Below are positions 32,787 to 45,067 of a DNA stretch of 64,000 nucleotides, piece after piece. A program made the position numbers and the translations under genes. Position 1 is the first letter of the stretch; every line of letters begins with the position of its first letter. The notes beneath the pieces are model-generated. The model was not told where the DNA came from. It searched no databases and saw only the letters and a list, made by a program, of their open reading frames with translations. The stretch lies in assembly GCF_036588685.1 (NCBI RefSeq), contig NC_086382.1:3137001-3201000 (forward strand), written 5' to 3'. The stretch is from Mytilus trossulus. Taxonomy: Eukaryota; Mollusca; Bivalvia; Mytilida; Mytilidae.

Positions 32787-35700
32787 CTACAAGAAAAATT
32801 TTTAAAAATGTAGAATTCTACTGTTTATTTTGATTTTAAGCAACAAATTAACCGCTTTAATGTCGGTTTGTTATGAATATTTTTTTCTGGTTTCGGTTAT
32901 GAATGTTGCTACTTAAGTTGTTCATCCCGTTCTGAATATATCATCTCAACATAGATAAACAAACGCAGCATGCAGTTGGGTCACTTCAAGCGTTGAAAGA
33001 TCATGGAAAGCTATAAAAGTTGGTTTGTATTGCTTTATTATTTTCAATGCTAGTTTTATATATTTGCCTAATTTTATTAAATTAGTTTTGATATTTGACG
33101 ATTATAAAGTTATGACTTTAAGAAGAAATAAAAGCAGGACAATACAATTAAAAATATATTAAAACAATCACTTGGCTAAAAAACTTAGTCGTTTTGAAGG
33201 TAATACATTCGACATTTAAATAAGTCTGGAGCAATGACTATATTCAGGACATACCATTAATTCATTCTACATTTATCAAAAAACCAACTTGAACTTTGAA
33301 ATTTTAGCTGGTAATTATAATGGGTTATACCAGTGCCGATAGTTTGGTTACCGTTCCAACTCCGGGAATCCTACGACAAAAGAGGGGACTATAATCTGAG
33401 AGGCACAATATAAAATAAACGTATGGTAAGTCTACGTACCTGACGCAACTCACGACTGAGAAATATCAAAAGGTTTATTTTCTATCTTCAATATCGTTCA
33501 CTGAAGAGAAACTTACTTATCATTACTGGTACATCAACCATTTGTCCTCGTTTCCAAGCCTCTATTGGCGCCAACGGAAGTACGGTACCTGTAACCATAA
33601 ATCAAAACGTCACATTACGACATGTCTCATGTAAAACAAACTGTTCATCAGAAATAACTTGAAATGATTGGTATCTTGAAATGATTGGAATCTTGAAATG
33701 ATTGGTATCTTGGAATGATTTTTATCTTGAAATGATTGGTATCTTGGAATGATTTGTATCTTGAAATGATTTGTATGGTAGAATGATCGGTATCTTGGAA
33801 TGATTTGAATGGTAGAATGATTGGTAACTTGAAATGATTTGTATGGTAGAATGATTGGTAACTTGAAATGATTTGTATGGTAGAATGATCGGTATCTTAG
33901 AATGATTTGTATGGTAGAATGATCGGTATCTTGGAATGATTTGTATGGTAGAATGATTGGTAACTTGAAATGATTTGTATGGTAGAATGATTGGTAACTT
34001 GAAATGATTTGTATGGTAGAATGATCGGTATCTTGGAATGATTTGTATGGTAGAATGATCGGTATCTTGGAATGATTTGTATGGTAGAATGATCGGTAAC
34101 TTGAAATGATTTGTATGGTAGAATGATCGGGATCTTGGAATGATTTGTATGGTAGAATGATCGGTATCTTGGAATGATTTGTATGGTCGAATGATCGGTA
34201 TCTTGGAATGATTTGTATGGTCGAATGATCGGTATCTTGGAATGATCTGTATGGTAGAATGATCGGTATCTTGGAATGATCTGTATGGTAGAATGATCGG
34301 TATCTTGGAATGATTTGTATGGTAGAATGATCGGTATCTTGGAATTATTTGTATGGTAGAATGATATGTATCTTGGAATGATTTGTATGGTAGAATGATC
34401 GGTATCTTGGAATGATTTGTATGGTAGAATGATCGGTATCTTGGAATGATTTGTATGGTAGAATGATCGGTATCTTGGAATGATTTGTATGGTAGAATGA
34501 TCGGTATCTTGGAATGATTTGTATGGTAGAATGATCAGTATCTTGGAATGATTTGTATGGTAGAATGATCGGTATCTTGGAATGATTTGTATGGTAGAAT
34601 GATCGGTATCTTTGAATTATTTGTATGGTAGAATGATATGTATCTTGGAATGATTTGTATGGTAGAATGATCGGTATCTTGGAATGATTTGTATGGTAGA
34701 ATGATCGGTATCTTTGAATTATTTGTATGGTAGAATGATATGTATCTTGGAATAATTTGTATGGTAGAATGATCGGTATCTTTGAATTATTTGTATGGTA
34801 GAATGATATGTATCTTGGAATGATTTGTATGGTAGAATGATCGGTATCTTGGAATGATTTTTATGGTAGAATGATCGGTATCTTGGAATGATTTGTATGG
34901 TAGAATGATCGGTATCTTTGAATTATTTGTATGGTAGAATGATATGTATCTTGGAATGATTTGTATGGTAGAATGATCGGTATCTTGGAATGATTTTTAT
35001 GGTAGAATGATCGGTATCTTGGAATGATTTGTATGGTAGAATGATCGGTATCTTTGAATTATTTGTATGGTAGAATGATATGTATCTTGGAATGATTTGT
35101 ATGGTAGAATGATCGGTATCTTGGAATGATTTGTATGGTAGAATGATCGGTATCTTGGAATGATTTGTATGGTAGAATGATCGGTATCTTGGAATGATTT
35201 GTATGGTAGAATGATCAGTATCTTGGAATGATTTGTATGGTAGAATGATCGGTATCTTGGAATGATTTGTATGGTAGAATGATCGGTATCTTTGAATTAT
35301 TTGTATGGTAGAATGATATGTATCTTGGAATGATTTGTATGGTAGAATGATCGGTATCTTGGAATGATTTGTATGGTAGAATGATCGGTATCTTTGAATT
35401 ATTTGTATGGTAGAATGATATGTATCTTGGAATAATTTGTATGGTAGAATGATCGGTATCTTTGAATTATTTGTATGGTAGAATGATATGTATCTTGGAA
35501 TGATTTGTATGGTAGAATGATCGGTATCTTGGAATGATTTTTATGGTAGAATGATCGGTATCTTGGAATGATTTGTATGGTAGAATGATCGGTATCTTTG
35601 AATTATTTGTATGGTAGAATGATATGTATCTTGGAATGATTTGTATGGTAGAATGATCGGTATCTTGGAATGATTTGTATGGTAGAATGATCGGTATCTT

Positions 35701-38700
35701 TGAATTATTTGTATGGTAGAATGATATGTATCTTGGAATGATTTGTATGGTAGAATGATCGGTATCTTGGAATGATTTTTATGGTAGAATGATCGGTATC
35801 TTGGAATGATTTGTATGGTAGAATGATCGGTATCTTGGAATGATTTGTATGGTAGAATGATCGGTATCTTGGAATGATTTGTATGGTAGAATGATCGGTA
35901 TCTTGGAATGATTGTATGGTAGAATGATCGGTATCTTGGAATGATTTGTATGGTAGAATGATCGGTATCTTGGAATGATTTGTATGGTAGAATGATCGGT
36001 ATCTTGGAATGATCTGTATGGTAGAATGATCGGTATCTTGGAATGATCTGTATGGTAGAATGATCGGTATCTTGGAATGATTTGTATGGTAGAATGATCG
36101 GTATCTTGGAATGATTTGTATGGTAGAATGATCGGTATCTTGGAATGATTTGTATGATAGAATGATCGGTATCTTGGAATGATTTGTATGGTAGAATGAT
36201 CGGTATCTTGGAATGATTTGTATGGTAGAATGATCGGGATCTTGGAATGATTTGTATGATAGAATGATCGGTATCTTGGAATGATTTGTATGGTAGAATG
36301 ATCGGTATCTTGGAATGATTTGTATGGTAGAATGATCGGTATCTTGGAATGATTTGTATGGTAGAATGATCGGTATCTTGGAATGATTTGTATGGTAGAA
36401 TGATCGGTATCTTGGAATGATTTGTATGGTAGAATGATCGGTATCTTGGAATGAGCAGTACCTTGGAACGATTTGTATCTTGTAATGATTAGTAGGGTAT
36501 AAAGATTGATAACTTGGAATACTTTTATCTTGGAATAAATGGTTCTTGGAATTATTGGTATTTTAGAATTAATAATATCTTGGAATGATTGGTATCTTGG
36601 AACGATTATAATCTTGGTATCTTCTCATACTTTCAGAAAACAAAAAAACTGTGTATATATTCTTCTAAACAAATTAATTTACTTTTACCAAAATTAACAT
36701 CTCTTTAAATTAAGGGTTTGAGCACAAAAGAGGCATGTATTAATAGCTGCGTTATTTTATTTATATAAGGTCTTCCTTATAATATATCAACTTACAATGT
36801 AAGAGCAACTCACCGTCAATTACTGGTAGAGCTCCATCAAAAAGGTCACGTGTTGGAAGATCATTCTGATCCGCCATTTCCCAGTATGGAAACACATCCC
36901 ATGGAATGGCATTTAATACGTCATCTGCCGGAAGTTGCAGCAGACAGTTAATGTCTGAACATCTTGTATTTTTCAAAAATACCAAGTTGTCTGTGGACGC
37001 CTCAGCAAGAGTCTTGTTCATGACAGGAGACGCACTTAACATCCAGGCCTTATTAAAGAGTCCCTTCGCCATCGGTGACGCCAATAAAGCATAAATGCTT
37101 GTACCTCCAGAACTCTGTCCGAACACTGTAACCTAAGATGAAAGAAACGCACTAATGATCATTTATTGGAACAATTTACGTGTCTGGATCCCAAATAAGG
37201 GAAGGGTTTAGATCACAAACATATTTCACCCCGCCACATATGTATGTGCATGTCCCAAGTTAGAAGCCTGTAGTTCATTGGTTTTCGTTGGTGTAATGTC
37301 TGTCATATTTGTTTTTCGTAAAAAAAAAGTGTTATTAGTTAGCCCGTTAGTTTTCTCAATTAAATTGTTTCATATTTTCCATTTTGTAGCTTTTTATAGC
37401 CGATCATATATACGGTTTGGGGTTTTCTCATTGTTGAAGGTCGTAAGGTTGCCTATAATTGCTTAACATAAACTAATTTCTGTTGATATATAGTTGTCTC
37501 ATTGCATGGCAACCATAGCAAATCTCCTTATTTTTTATAATAGTTTTTATATTCACAACCCGAATGAAACCAACTCCTCGTAAGTCAATGCATCGAAACT
37601 GCAACGGTCTTAATATTTTTGTCATTCAAATTGAATGTCCTTTTCATAAATTATGCAATTATATACCATACTTATGCAAAGGTGTCCATCAATTGTTTGG
37701 GATATTTTTATTCAGGCACTTTTCATTTTCTGTTCTAAAATATTTTATATTTGGCCTTTAAAAATTCTGCTTTCAAATGCATCAGATGAAATTATAGATC
37801 TATAAAACACATATCAGATGAAAGTTATCATAGAAACGTGTGTCCGATGAAAATTGTTTAAGAAACACGTATTAATTGAACATCATTTGAGTAAAAAATA
37901 ATAGCTATATACATGTATATTCATTCTTATCCAAACTATCTATAAAACTGATAGTGTTTAGATATCAAATACTAAATACATATATTCTTCATTGGCTTAA
38001 ATAGTATTAGTTCATCAGGTGTGACCGGATAGTAAGACATTTTGCTTTACATATATTACAATAATGTACGATGTCAACCTTTCTACTACAGTTTTACTCA
38101 CCGAATTTTTATTGCCACCAAAATTATGTATGTTCCTTTGTACCCATTGGAGAGCCAGTATTTGGTCCATGAATCCGTAGTTCCCGGATGTTCGATTCGG
38201 AGACCTTTGTGATAGTAAATCCAATGCCATAAAACCAAAAGCACTAAGTCTATAGTTCATACTAACATACACCATGTTTGTAGCCTTAACGAGCCCTTCA
38301 GAAGGACTGTAAGCTGGCCAGTTTCCGTTCAGATAGTTTAAAAATCCGCCATGGATCCAAACCATTACATGGAGGTTAGCATTTTTATTAGTATTTGGGG
38401 TCCACACATTCAAATAGAGACAATCTTCGGATCCAAAGGTTATACTTTTGTTAACCATTCCCCTTTGGTAGCAGGAATTCCCGAACGTATTAGCTTTTAA
38501 TGTTCCTGTCCAACAGTTCTTTGCGGTCTTTGATTTTGGAACTGGTGGTCTCCATCTCAGATTTCCAACAGGCGGTTCTGCGTACGGGATTCCTTTGAAC
38601 TCGTTGACCGATGTTCCTATTCCTTCCACCGCTCCACAATCTGTATCCACAACTGGATTATTAAGTAAGAAACTATTAACGGCTATAATGCATAAGCAAG

Positions 38701-38740
38701 TTTTAAGTATCAACAAGTTTAACACCGAATACATCGCCAT
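32188..38740 (-). CDS. Secreted carboxylesterase/cholinesterase-family protein
   Basis: An alpha/beta-hydrolase of the type-B carboxylesterase family, expected to hydrolyse carboxyl esters; the natural substrate is unknown. Four exons (38740-38102, 37132-36814, 33588-33517, 32786-32188) splice in frame at GT-AG sites into 542 aa, the usual family length. Residues 1 to about 23 look like a signal peptide. EDCLYLNVWTP (105-115), HGG of the oxyanion hole (130-132) and NFGG (207-210) are family marks. The triad is complete: Ser220 in GQSSG, Glu349, His456 in AHAWD. The elbow is GQSSG instead of the common GESAG. There is no transmembrane or long cholinesterase tail. Intron 2 carries a 2.8-kb minisatellite. 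Active esterase and non-catalytic adhesion roles both occur in this family; the complete triad favours an enzyme. Confidence 0.92.
32787..33516 (-). other. Carboxylesterase intron 3
   Basis: 0.73 kb of AT-rich sequence with no repeat or gene I can support. Confidence 0.7.
33517..33588 (-). CDS. Carboxylesterase exon 3 (72 nt)
   Basis: A micro-scale exon between a TTACAG acceptor and a GTAAGT donor encodes TVLPLAPIEAWKRG and QMVDVPVMI. Both borders are phase 1, and the reading fits the family segment just before the acidic triad residue. Confidence 0.88.
33589..36813 (-). other. Carboxylesterase intron 2
   Basis: 3.2 kb, nearly all of it the 34-bp minisatellite listed separately. Confidence 0.85.
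33655..36480. repeat. 34-bp minisatellite inside the carboxylesterase gene, about 80 units
   Basis: The unit is a dimer of two diverged 17-mers, 'ggaatgatttgtatggt' and 'agaatgatcggtatctt'. The left border shows the simpler 17-bp form ('gaaatgattggtatctt'). The variants 'atgatcag' (34531 and 35211, exactly 680 bp = 20 units apart) and 'tttgaattatttg' recur in blocks, showing higher-order duplication. Decayed units continue to about 36620. Confidence 0.93.
36814..37132 (-). CDS. Carboxylesterase exon 2 (nucleophile elbow)
   Basis: The exon begins VTVFGQSSGG, holding the nucleophile Ser220, and ends at LPVIDG before a GTGAGT donor. Acceptor CTTAG. Confidence 0.93.
37133..38101 (-). other. Carboxylesterase intron 1
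   Basis: The intron contains a plus-oriented retroelement-type 3' end (about 37240-37540, ending 'gttgtctcattgcatggcaa'). The rest is AT-rich and featureless. Confidence 0.6.
38102..38740 (-). CDS. Carboxylesterase exon 1
   Basis: ATG at 38740 opens MAMYSVLNLLILKTCLCIIA, a signal-peptide-like start, followed by the N-terminal esterase blocks up to NFGGNKNS. The donor is GTGAGT in phase 0. A second in-frame ATG at codon 3 could also serve. Confidence 0.93.
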
Positions 38741-38777
38741 TTTTTATTCATCGGCTGCTACACTGACGAGATGCACA

Positions 38778-38785
38778 TTATAAAG
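38778..38785 (-). promoter_or_regulatory. TATA-like box of the carboxylesterase gene
   Basis: CTTTATAA on the minus strand, about 40 bases before the ATG, with a TCAGTG initiator-like word between. This implies a very short 5' UTR if real. Confidence 0.35.
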
Positions 38786-38789
38786 CATT

Positions 38790-39810
38790 AAAAGTAAGTC
38801 GCAATAAGTTAGAAACCTTGTTATTTGATATATCTAACCTTGTCGTAGTTTATACATGTAGTTCACTAAACCCCAGATATAAATAATGTAACCATCATTT
38901 TTACACGTGACAACACTAAGTGTTATTGGGGATAGAACAATTTACAAGGTTTTCATTAAAGTTTAACATTTATCATTTAACGAAACATGGAAAAAAGTGA
39001 CAGGAAAAAAAAATATAGATATAAATCAACGTGTATATAAGTATATCCGGGAAATGTTCTGGGACATGCTTGATATTCAAGGATACATTATTATCTCTTC
39101 GTGTTAATTTCTAGACATAGTTGTAGGTTTGCTGTCTCAGTAAGATTTGAAAAATATGTGTATTTCTTTTTTTCATATTTAAGTGCTTAATAATATTATA
39201 ATCAAAGTCCTTTAAGTGAATTTTGTGAAGTTGTTCGTGTTAAACAGGTTGGGACAAAACGACACATGGGGCACTTTTCTCCATTGAGTAACAATTCCTT
39301 AATTGAGTAATCACTTGGTAGTGCCAACATGATTTTTTTCTTATTGGGTCTACTGTGTAAACTATAATGGGCACAATTTAATTTTATAGAATATTGTACA
39401 AATTCTTCCAAAGATTCATTTATATTTGGGGTTTTATTCAGACTCGCTAGCCGTGGAATTTTTTCAAAGTTTTTTTGTCATCTGTTTGGCTACGATATCT
39501 TCTTCTTCTTAAGGAAAACACACATTCCCATTGAAGATAAACGGCCTTACTTCTCAGTAAATTAGTTGAGAACTATTCCTCTTTTGGAAAATAGGCTGCA
39601 TTTTATATAAATGTATGCCATTGCGAATAAAAAGACTCAGTTCACAAAATATTAATGTCAGCACTATAAAATAATTACTCAAATGAGCGAATATTACTCA
39701 ATTAAAAGAACTGTACCTAACTTTTAAAAGCTGATAAAAAAGTGTGCTATCCTTGACTTCTTCTTGTTCTTCCAATAATTTACATACCATCTCTAATGTA
39801 TTGTCACAAA
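38790..39810. other. Gene-free stretch
   Basis: No gene or clear repeat. The 69-codon minus-strand frame at 39202-39411 has no recognisable features. Confidence 0.4.
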
Positions 39811-39817
39811 TGACTGT

Positions 39818-40162
39818 TTACACATGACCAAAGGAAACATATTTCACCAGTTGGAACTCTTGGTTTAATAGGTTCCTTGTGAGCAACAACCCTCTATCAA
39901 GAAAATCATGATAGGAAATGCAAGCCCTGGAGTATCGTATCAATTGGGAGATATATACCCCGTATGCAGGTGATGTTGGAATGTTGCTACTTAGAAATGG
40001 AAAATTCACAATCGGAAAGCTGAAATCATCTCTTTTGTCGTAAAGTTTTGCTTTCAACCGACCCTCATTGTCAATTTCTAGATTTAAGTCCAGATATGAG
40101 GCCGACTTAACTGTATCTGTAGTATCCTTAATCTCTAGTTCGATGGGATAGATGCGTTCCAC
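39818..40162 (-). pseudogene. Retroelement reverse-transcriptase C-terminal fragment
   Basis: The frame includes SASYLDLNLEID, LYDKRDDFSFPIVNFPFLS and PAYGVYISQLIRYSRAC. I recognise this as the region downstream of the polymerase core in an abundant invertebrate retroelement protein, possibly Penelope-like, but the family is uncertain. No YxDD core, endonuclease or intact element surrounds it, so it is a fossil fragment. Confidence 0.6.
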
Positions 40163-40436
40163 ATAGTCACCAAATTTTGAATTATTTAGTGAAAGAACAT
40201 TATCTATTTAGCGGAAAGTAGAGTTAAAGGATATTGCTAACTTCTTATCTTTCTTCCTAAGAACAATCTGATTAAAATTAAATCTCTCACTCGCTCATTT
40301 TTTAATGCTTGGTCACTGCGTGGGAGTCGGTAAGTAGAGGGGTACAGTTTGTTCCCATTGGAATGATTAATATATCCCCCATAACTAGAAATTAAGGAAA
40401 CAACAGACACGGCTTCCTGCACCTCATTATTAGACT

Positions 40437-40760
40437 TATATCTCGAATTTTACCTACACACTCATCTCAGTACCAGAATCTATGACAAAAGAGCCGATTT
40501 TAATTTTGAAATTATAAATTTTCCCCACCTTATTAGCAATATACCAACTTCACCTGCATATAGTATATACATTTCCAACTTATCCGATATTCCAAAGCTA
40601 GCAGCTCCTACTCAGACTTTGTAAAACGACATCAGAGTTTGAGCAGAAAGTTGATGAACCAGGGGTATGTCACAGAACGTCTCGTCCTTTTTTCTAAAAA
40701 AGGTTCATCGGAAGGTACTAAGACCTTGTTGATAAATATTGCGTATCAACTTCACAAATA
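40437..40760 (+). pseudogene. Second, inverted retroelement fragment
   Basis: In the plus strand a broken frame reads RIYDKRADFNFEIINFP and NIPTSPAYSIYISNL. After a frame break and stop it continues with SRKLMNQGYVTERLVLF. It is the same protein region as 39818-40162 in the opposite orientation and more decayed. Confidence 0.55.
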
Positions 40761-40969
40761 ATACATGATGGTCTTGATGTATAAATTCTGCGTACCGACG
40801 TAGTTTATCATCTTAAAAACGTGTTATATTGTTCTTTCATTTGTCTTTGTTCTTTTATTGTAGGATTGTACCCATATTTTGACTATTTTATTTATTATAT
40901 CTGTTTAGTTCACGCATCATTGTAACTATAACGGAATTTGATGACACTGTCGTACAAAGTGAGAGGTTT

Positions 40970-41220
40970 AGCGCTATAAAACCAGATTTAATCCATCATT
41001 TTCTACATTTAAAAATGCCTGTACCAAGTCAGGAATATGACAGTAGTTATCCATTCGTTTTTTATGTGTTTTGTCATTTGGTTTTGCCATTATCAGGGAA
41101 TTTCCGATTTGACTTTCTTCTGAGTTCAGTATTTTTGTGATTTATTTTTTTTGTAGACAAAAAGCGCGTTTGTCGCAAATAAAAAAAAAATCAATCCTGG
41201 TATCTCCAGTTTATTTGCAA
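40970..41220 (+). repeat. Dispersed repeat remnant
   Basis: It contains 'gcctgtaccaagtcaggaat' and then 'gtagacaaaaagcgcgtttg' and 'tcaatcctggtatc', diverged relatives of families at 16170-16330 and 61100. Confidence 0.45.
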
Positions 41221-41229
41221 AGCAACAGT

Positions 41230-41985
41230 AATTTTACTACAACGAATGTAGAATAACTGTACTGGTTGTGTGGACTTTTTGACAGGTCCTGCTATAAAAT
41301 TCATACCATCTTAATCGCTATAGTATTCGCAACAACTTGTTATATAGATGAACCCGGGAGGATTAGTTTAATGACTTAACACTTGTTGTCTGGGTACCAG
41401 TCTTGTATTACAACTCCAGTTTCCGGTGCATGACTCCAGTTGGAGGGAAACAAAATAGTGCATTTTTTCTGAATTTTTTTCTGAACTCAATTTTTTCTGT
41501 TTAATTATAGGTTTATGCTTAGTTGAAACATATATATACACTTTAAAAAAAATCTTGCATCGTTTGGGGATATCAATCCAGGAAAGTGGAAGGATATCAT
41601 GTTTACTGGAAGTGGCCTAGTAAAAATAGCAAACAGAAAGTAGAAAAAAAGTGTTTTTACTTCAGGATTGCGTAACTTTTTATTCTTCGTGGCAAGACTC
41701 CCTTGTTTTCGATTAAATCACAATTTCACATAAGTACATACATGATATGAACATGAAATTATTTTTCTATGTAGCATTTTTTATTATTTTATTTTCAAAG
41801 ATTAGCTGTTTTGCATGTAAGCCTATGGAGCAGTCAATTACAAGACTGCAACCTCTAGGGGAAATGTGTATTTAAATACTAAATGCGGACCACTAAAATA
41901 TGCATGTAGTCCGTCGTATTGGTTACAATAGGCTCAAGTAAAACATAATGCTCATATATATTAATCCATACAAATATAATTGTTT
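41230..41985. other. Gene-free stretch
   Basis: I see nothing I can support here. Confidence 0.35.
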
Positions 41986-41989
41986 ATAA

Positions 41990-43650
41990 TATAAACAATT
42001 ATATTGGTATAGATTTATGTGTATTCGTATAATTTATTGTACTCAACCTGTTAAACAATGCATAAATACATTTTTACACAAAAAACTATCTATAATAATT
42101 TAACAACAACTGCTATTAAAAAACAATAAGTTATTTTATAATCACTTAAGGCTAAGAGAAACAAATATGTGTGTTTCCTATTTCCATACCTGGCCTATAT
42201 CTTAAGCTTAGAAATAGCCTACCTTAAAGTATTTTGGATCATTTTTCAATAAGCACTGTTGAAGTCATATCAAGTCAGAATTTCTCTCCCAAAGACTCAT
42301 TTTTTTTTTTATATAATCTTTATTGCAAAATTACACCCATAAGGGTCAAGCAATACAATCAAACAATAATTTTATACAATGAAATACAATGTAATGCAAT
42401 GAAATACAAAATAATACAATACATATATAGAATAATAGAACATTCGAGTTCAATTATAAATGTATGTAAAAAAAAAACACCATCATAACCTTGCCTGACA
42501 CGGGTCTGACTCCCTCAGTTCTAAGGACTGTTTGATGAAAACTCCAATATGACAAACAAGTTCAGGGATGGGGCTTATATTAAAATTCCAATAAATCCCT
42601 ACCTACCTACCCTATTTTTTTCAAAGATTTTATAGGAATCACACATCATTTTATTTGGCCTCATCGCATACGCAGCTGCACATACGTAACTTCATATTAA
42701 CAACGACTTTTCAGTGACTTTTCTTTAGAAAAAGTGTTCATTGGGTTTTGCTGTAATGGGTCGGTTAAAAAACAATCCATCTTCTGTAATCCCAATTCAG
42801 TTTAATATTAGTTTTTGTCTTTTTTCATATTATCGACTTTTGACTCCGGGGTTTGTTTGACATTTTTTTCGACAGATTAACTTCTTTGTAATAAGACATC
42901 ATGGTACTCTGTCAATTACGAGCTACCATAAGAAGCAATTTTTTTTTTGGGGGGGGGGGGGGGTAGGAGTGGGGAGGTGTACTGCTTTTTGATGATTTAT
43001 GAATGAATAGAAAGCATTAAACAGTAAACTTTCCCTCAAGAGTGTACCCATTAAAATCTTGAATTTACTTATTTAAGTTGCTCTTGCTTGACCGAGTACC
43101 AGGATGTTCGCAACCACAGAGAACATTACTGGTAACCTGTCAAAATAATACTATTTTCGGTGTCAAAAGTCGCTTTTATGAAAATGGTCTATGGGGGTCT
43201 GTTATTCTGTAAACATTTAATTTTCACCCCTTTTTTCTCTAATCTTCATTTTTTTTGCCCGTTATTCTCTAATCTTTATTTTTAAAGCTGGACGTTAAGC
43301 AACCAACAATCAATCAATCAATCAATCATTTTTAAAGAGCATTATTCTTTAATCATTTAACCCCATCCAAACCCTCATACAGTTTCATTTTGCAATGTTA
43401 TGATCATCCAGAATACCCATAATGCATCATTAGTGATTTGTCCAATGAATAGTCTCCATACATTTGTTGTCATTTGACACTCCTTAGTTTTACCCACTTG
43501 TGTATGTATCAACAAATGTTCTTCACTGACAGATGGTGTCATGGCTTTTTTATTTCCTAAAATAATAATTTGTTTTATTATTATGTTTTTAAATTAATTT
43601 CAAATCGAAATTCCTACAAAATCTATAACTACACTTTAAAATCAGTTATC
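41990..43650. repeat. Downstream part of duplicon B
   Basis: It matches 1550-2160 in order: 'gtgtattcgtataatttatt' (42020), 'acttcatattaacaacgac' (42690), 'aacaatccatcttctgtaat' (42772), 'ccagaatacccataatgcat' (43410). Insertions separate the matching blocks. It contains a poly-G tract (42948-42963) and one 'ctggacgttaagcaaccaac' motif (43285). Confidence 0.6.
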
Positions 43651-43659
43651 CATTCTCAC

Positions 43660-45067
43660 TACACAGTCCCTATTGAGTAAGTTCATTGAAAATAAAAAAT
43701 GAAGAGTATGTTGAACACGATTGAAGTGTCAAAAAGAAATAATGAAACGTTACGAAATACCAAGGAGTGGTAACGCGTTTCTTGATTTCATGTAGTGAAG
43801 ACATTGTTGGTAACACTATTGAATCATTACCATCAATTTGTTTGTCATCGGCTATCATTAACAGCGATTTTACGCCATCTCAGTATGTCAGAGACCTTTC
43901 AGTGGGGGTTTAAATAATTAAGAGAAAAGTACACGCAATTGCACGTGAAGAAAGAAAGAAAGTTTAAATATTCAACATGTCAATCAACACACAATACTCC
44001 AGCGACAAACTGCCTTGTTTTTAAACTGTAGGCGTTACCTATGTAGCATCTCTCATTTCACAAATTAACTAAAACAATAAATCTGTCACCATAATCTGAT
44101 AACTTGAGATTCTGCTACTGTTGGTATTTTTACTATCTGTATACACTAAATATTTCAAATAAATCTTTCAATTCACAACAATGTTAATGAGTCATCTAGT
44201 TTTTCATGTATTCCTTTGTTTGAGTTTATCAATATATAAATATGCAATTTATAAAAGACAATAGAAAATTTCAAATAATATGTAGAAAGTTTATATAGTG
44301 TGATACAGTCTATAAGTCATGATTGATTATTAATGAAAAAACAAGAAGAAGAAGAAGAAGAATTCAATGGGAAACAGCAACTATGGTAGGTTTATTTTTT
44401 TTTTTACTTTTAAATTAAATGTTTATCAAAGTCAAAGTTCAATATTGCTAGGAAAATAGTTTAGAGCTACATCCATAATATTCTAGTGTAATTACAATAC
44501 TGTAAATCATAACTGAAACAACCAAGAATTGTAACCCTTTCAAATAGAAAACAATTCCATCTTTTAAAGACATGGATTTCTACAATACATAATAAAATTC
44601 AATTTTAAAGAATTACTACATGTATGCTGTTATATATACCAATCTAAAGAATTTTGCATGTATTATATAGCTGCATGTTATGCCAAAGAATAGTTGATGC
44701 AACTAGCTTCAACTTGCTTAAATAAAGACCTGACCCACTGCAATTACTTACAGAAAAGTTTCCATCATGTATTAAAACCGACCGTGTGAGTGCCTTATAA
44801 GTGCATCAAGGCCAAAATGCAATTTACACTTTTACCAACGACAAACCAATATAAAACCTATGGGCACTTAATGATTATACATTTGCAATAGATTTAATTT
44901 TTTTAAGGGGGGGGGGGGGCTTTTACAGCATACACACTTTTCCTTGATGTTCACAAAAATAGGGAATCATTTTTTATTCTTTACTATTTGTTCTTCCAAG
45001 TTGATCCTGATTAGGGAAACTCAAGCAAAATTTATTGTTTTCACTCCTTTTTTTGTTCTTTTCTTAG
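43660..45067. other. Upstream flank of the nuclease gene
   Basis: A strong acceptor ends it (long T/C tract then CTTAG at 45063-45067). The upstream exon must end in phase 0 if coding, because the other two frames stop within 30 bases. An ATG-led stretch with a GAA run at 44333-44385 is open, but its possible donors are not phase 0. I could not identify the first exon. Confidence 0.45.

Noticed and set aside
44333..44390. ATG with a GAA run followed by GTAGGT as first exon of the nuclease gene
   Set aside because: No available donor leaves phase 0, which the acceptor at 45067 requires, so the join would hit a stop at once.
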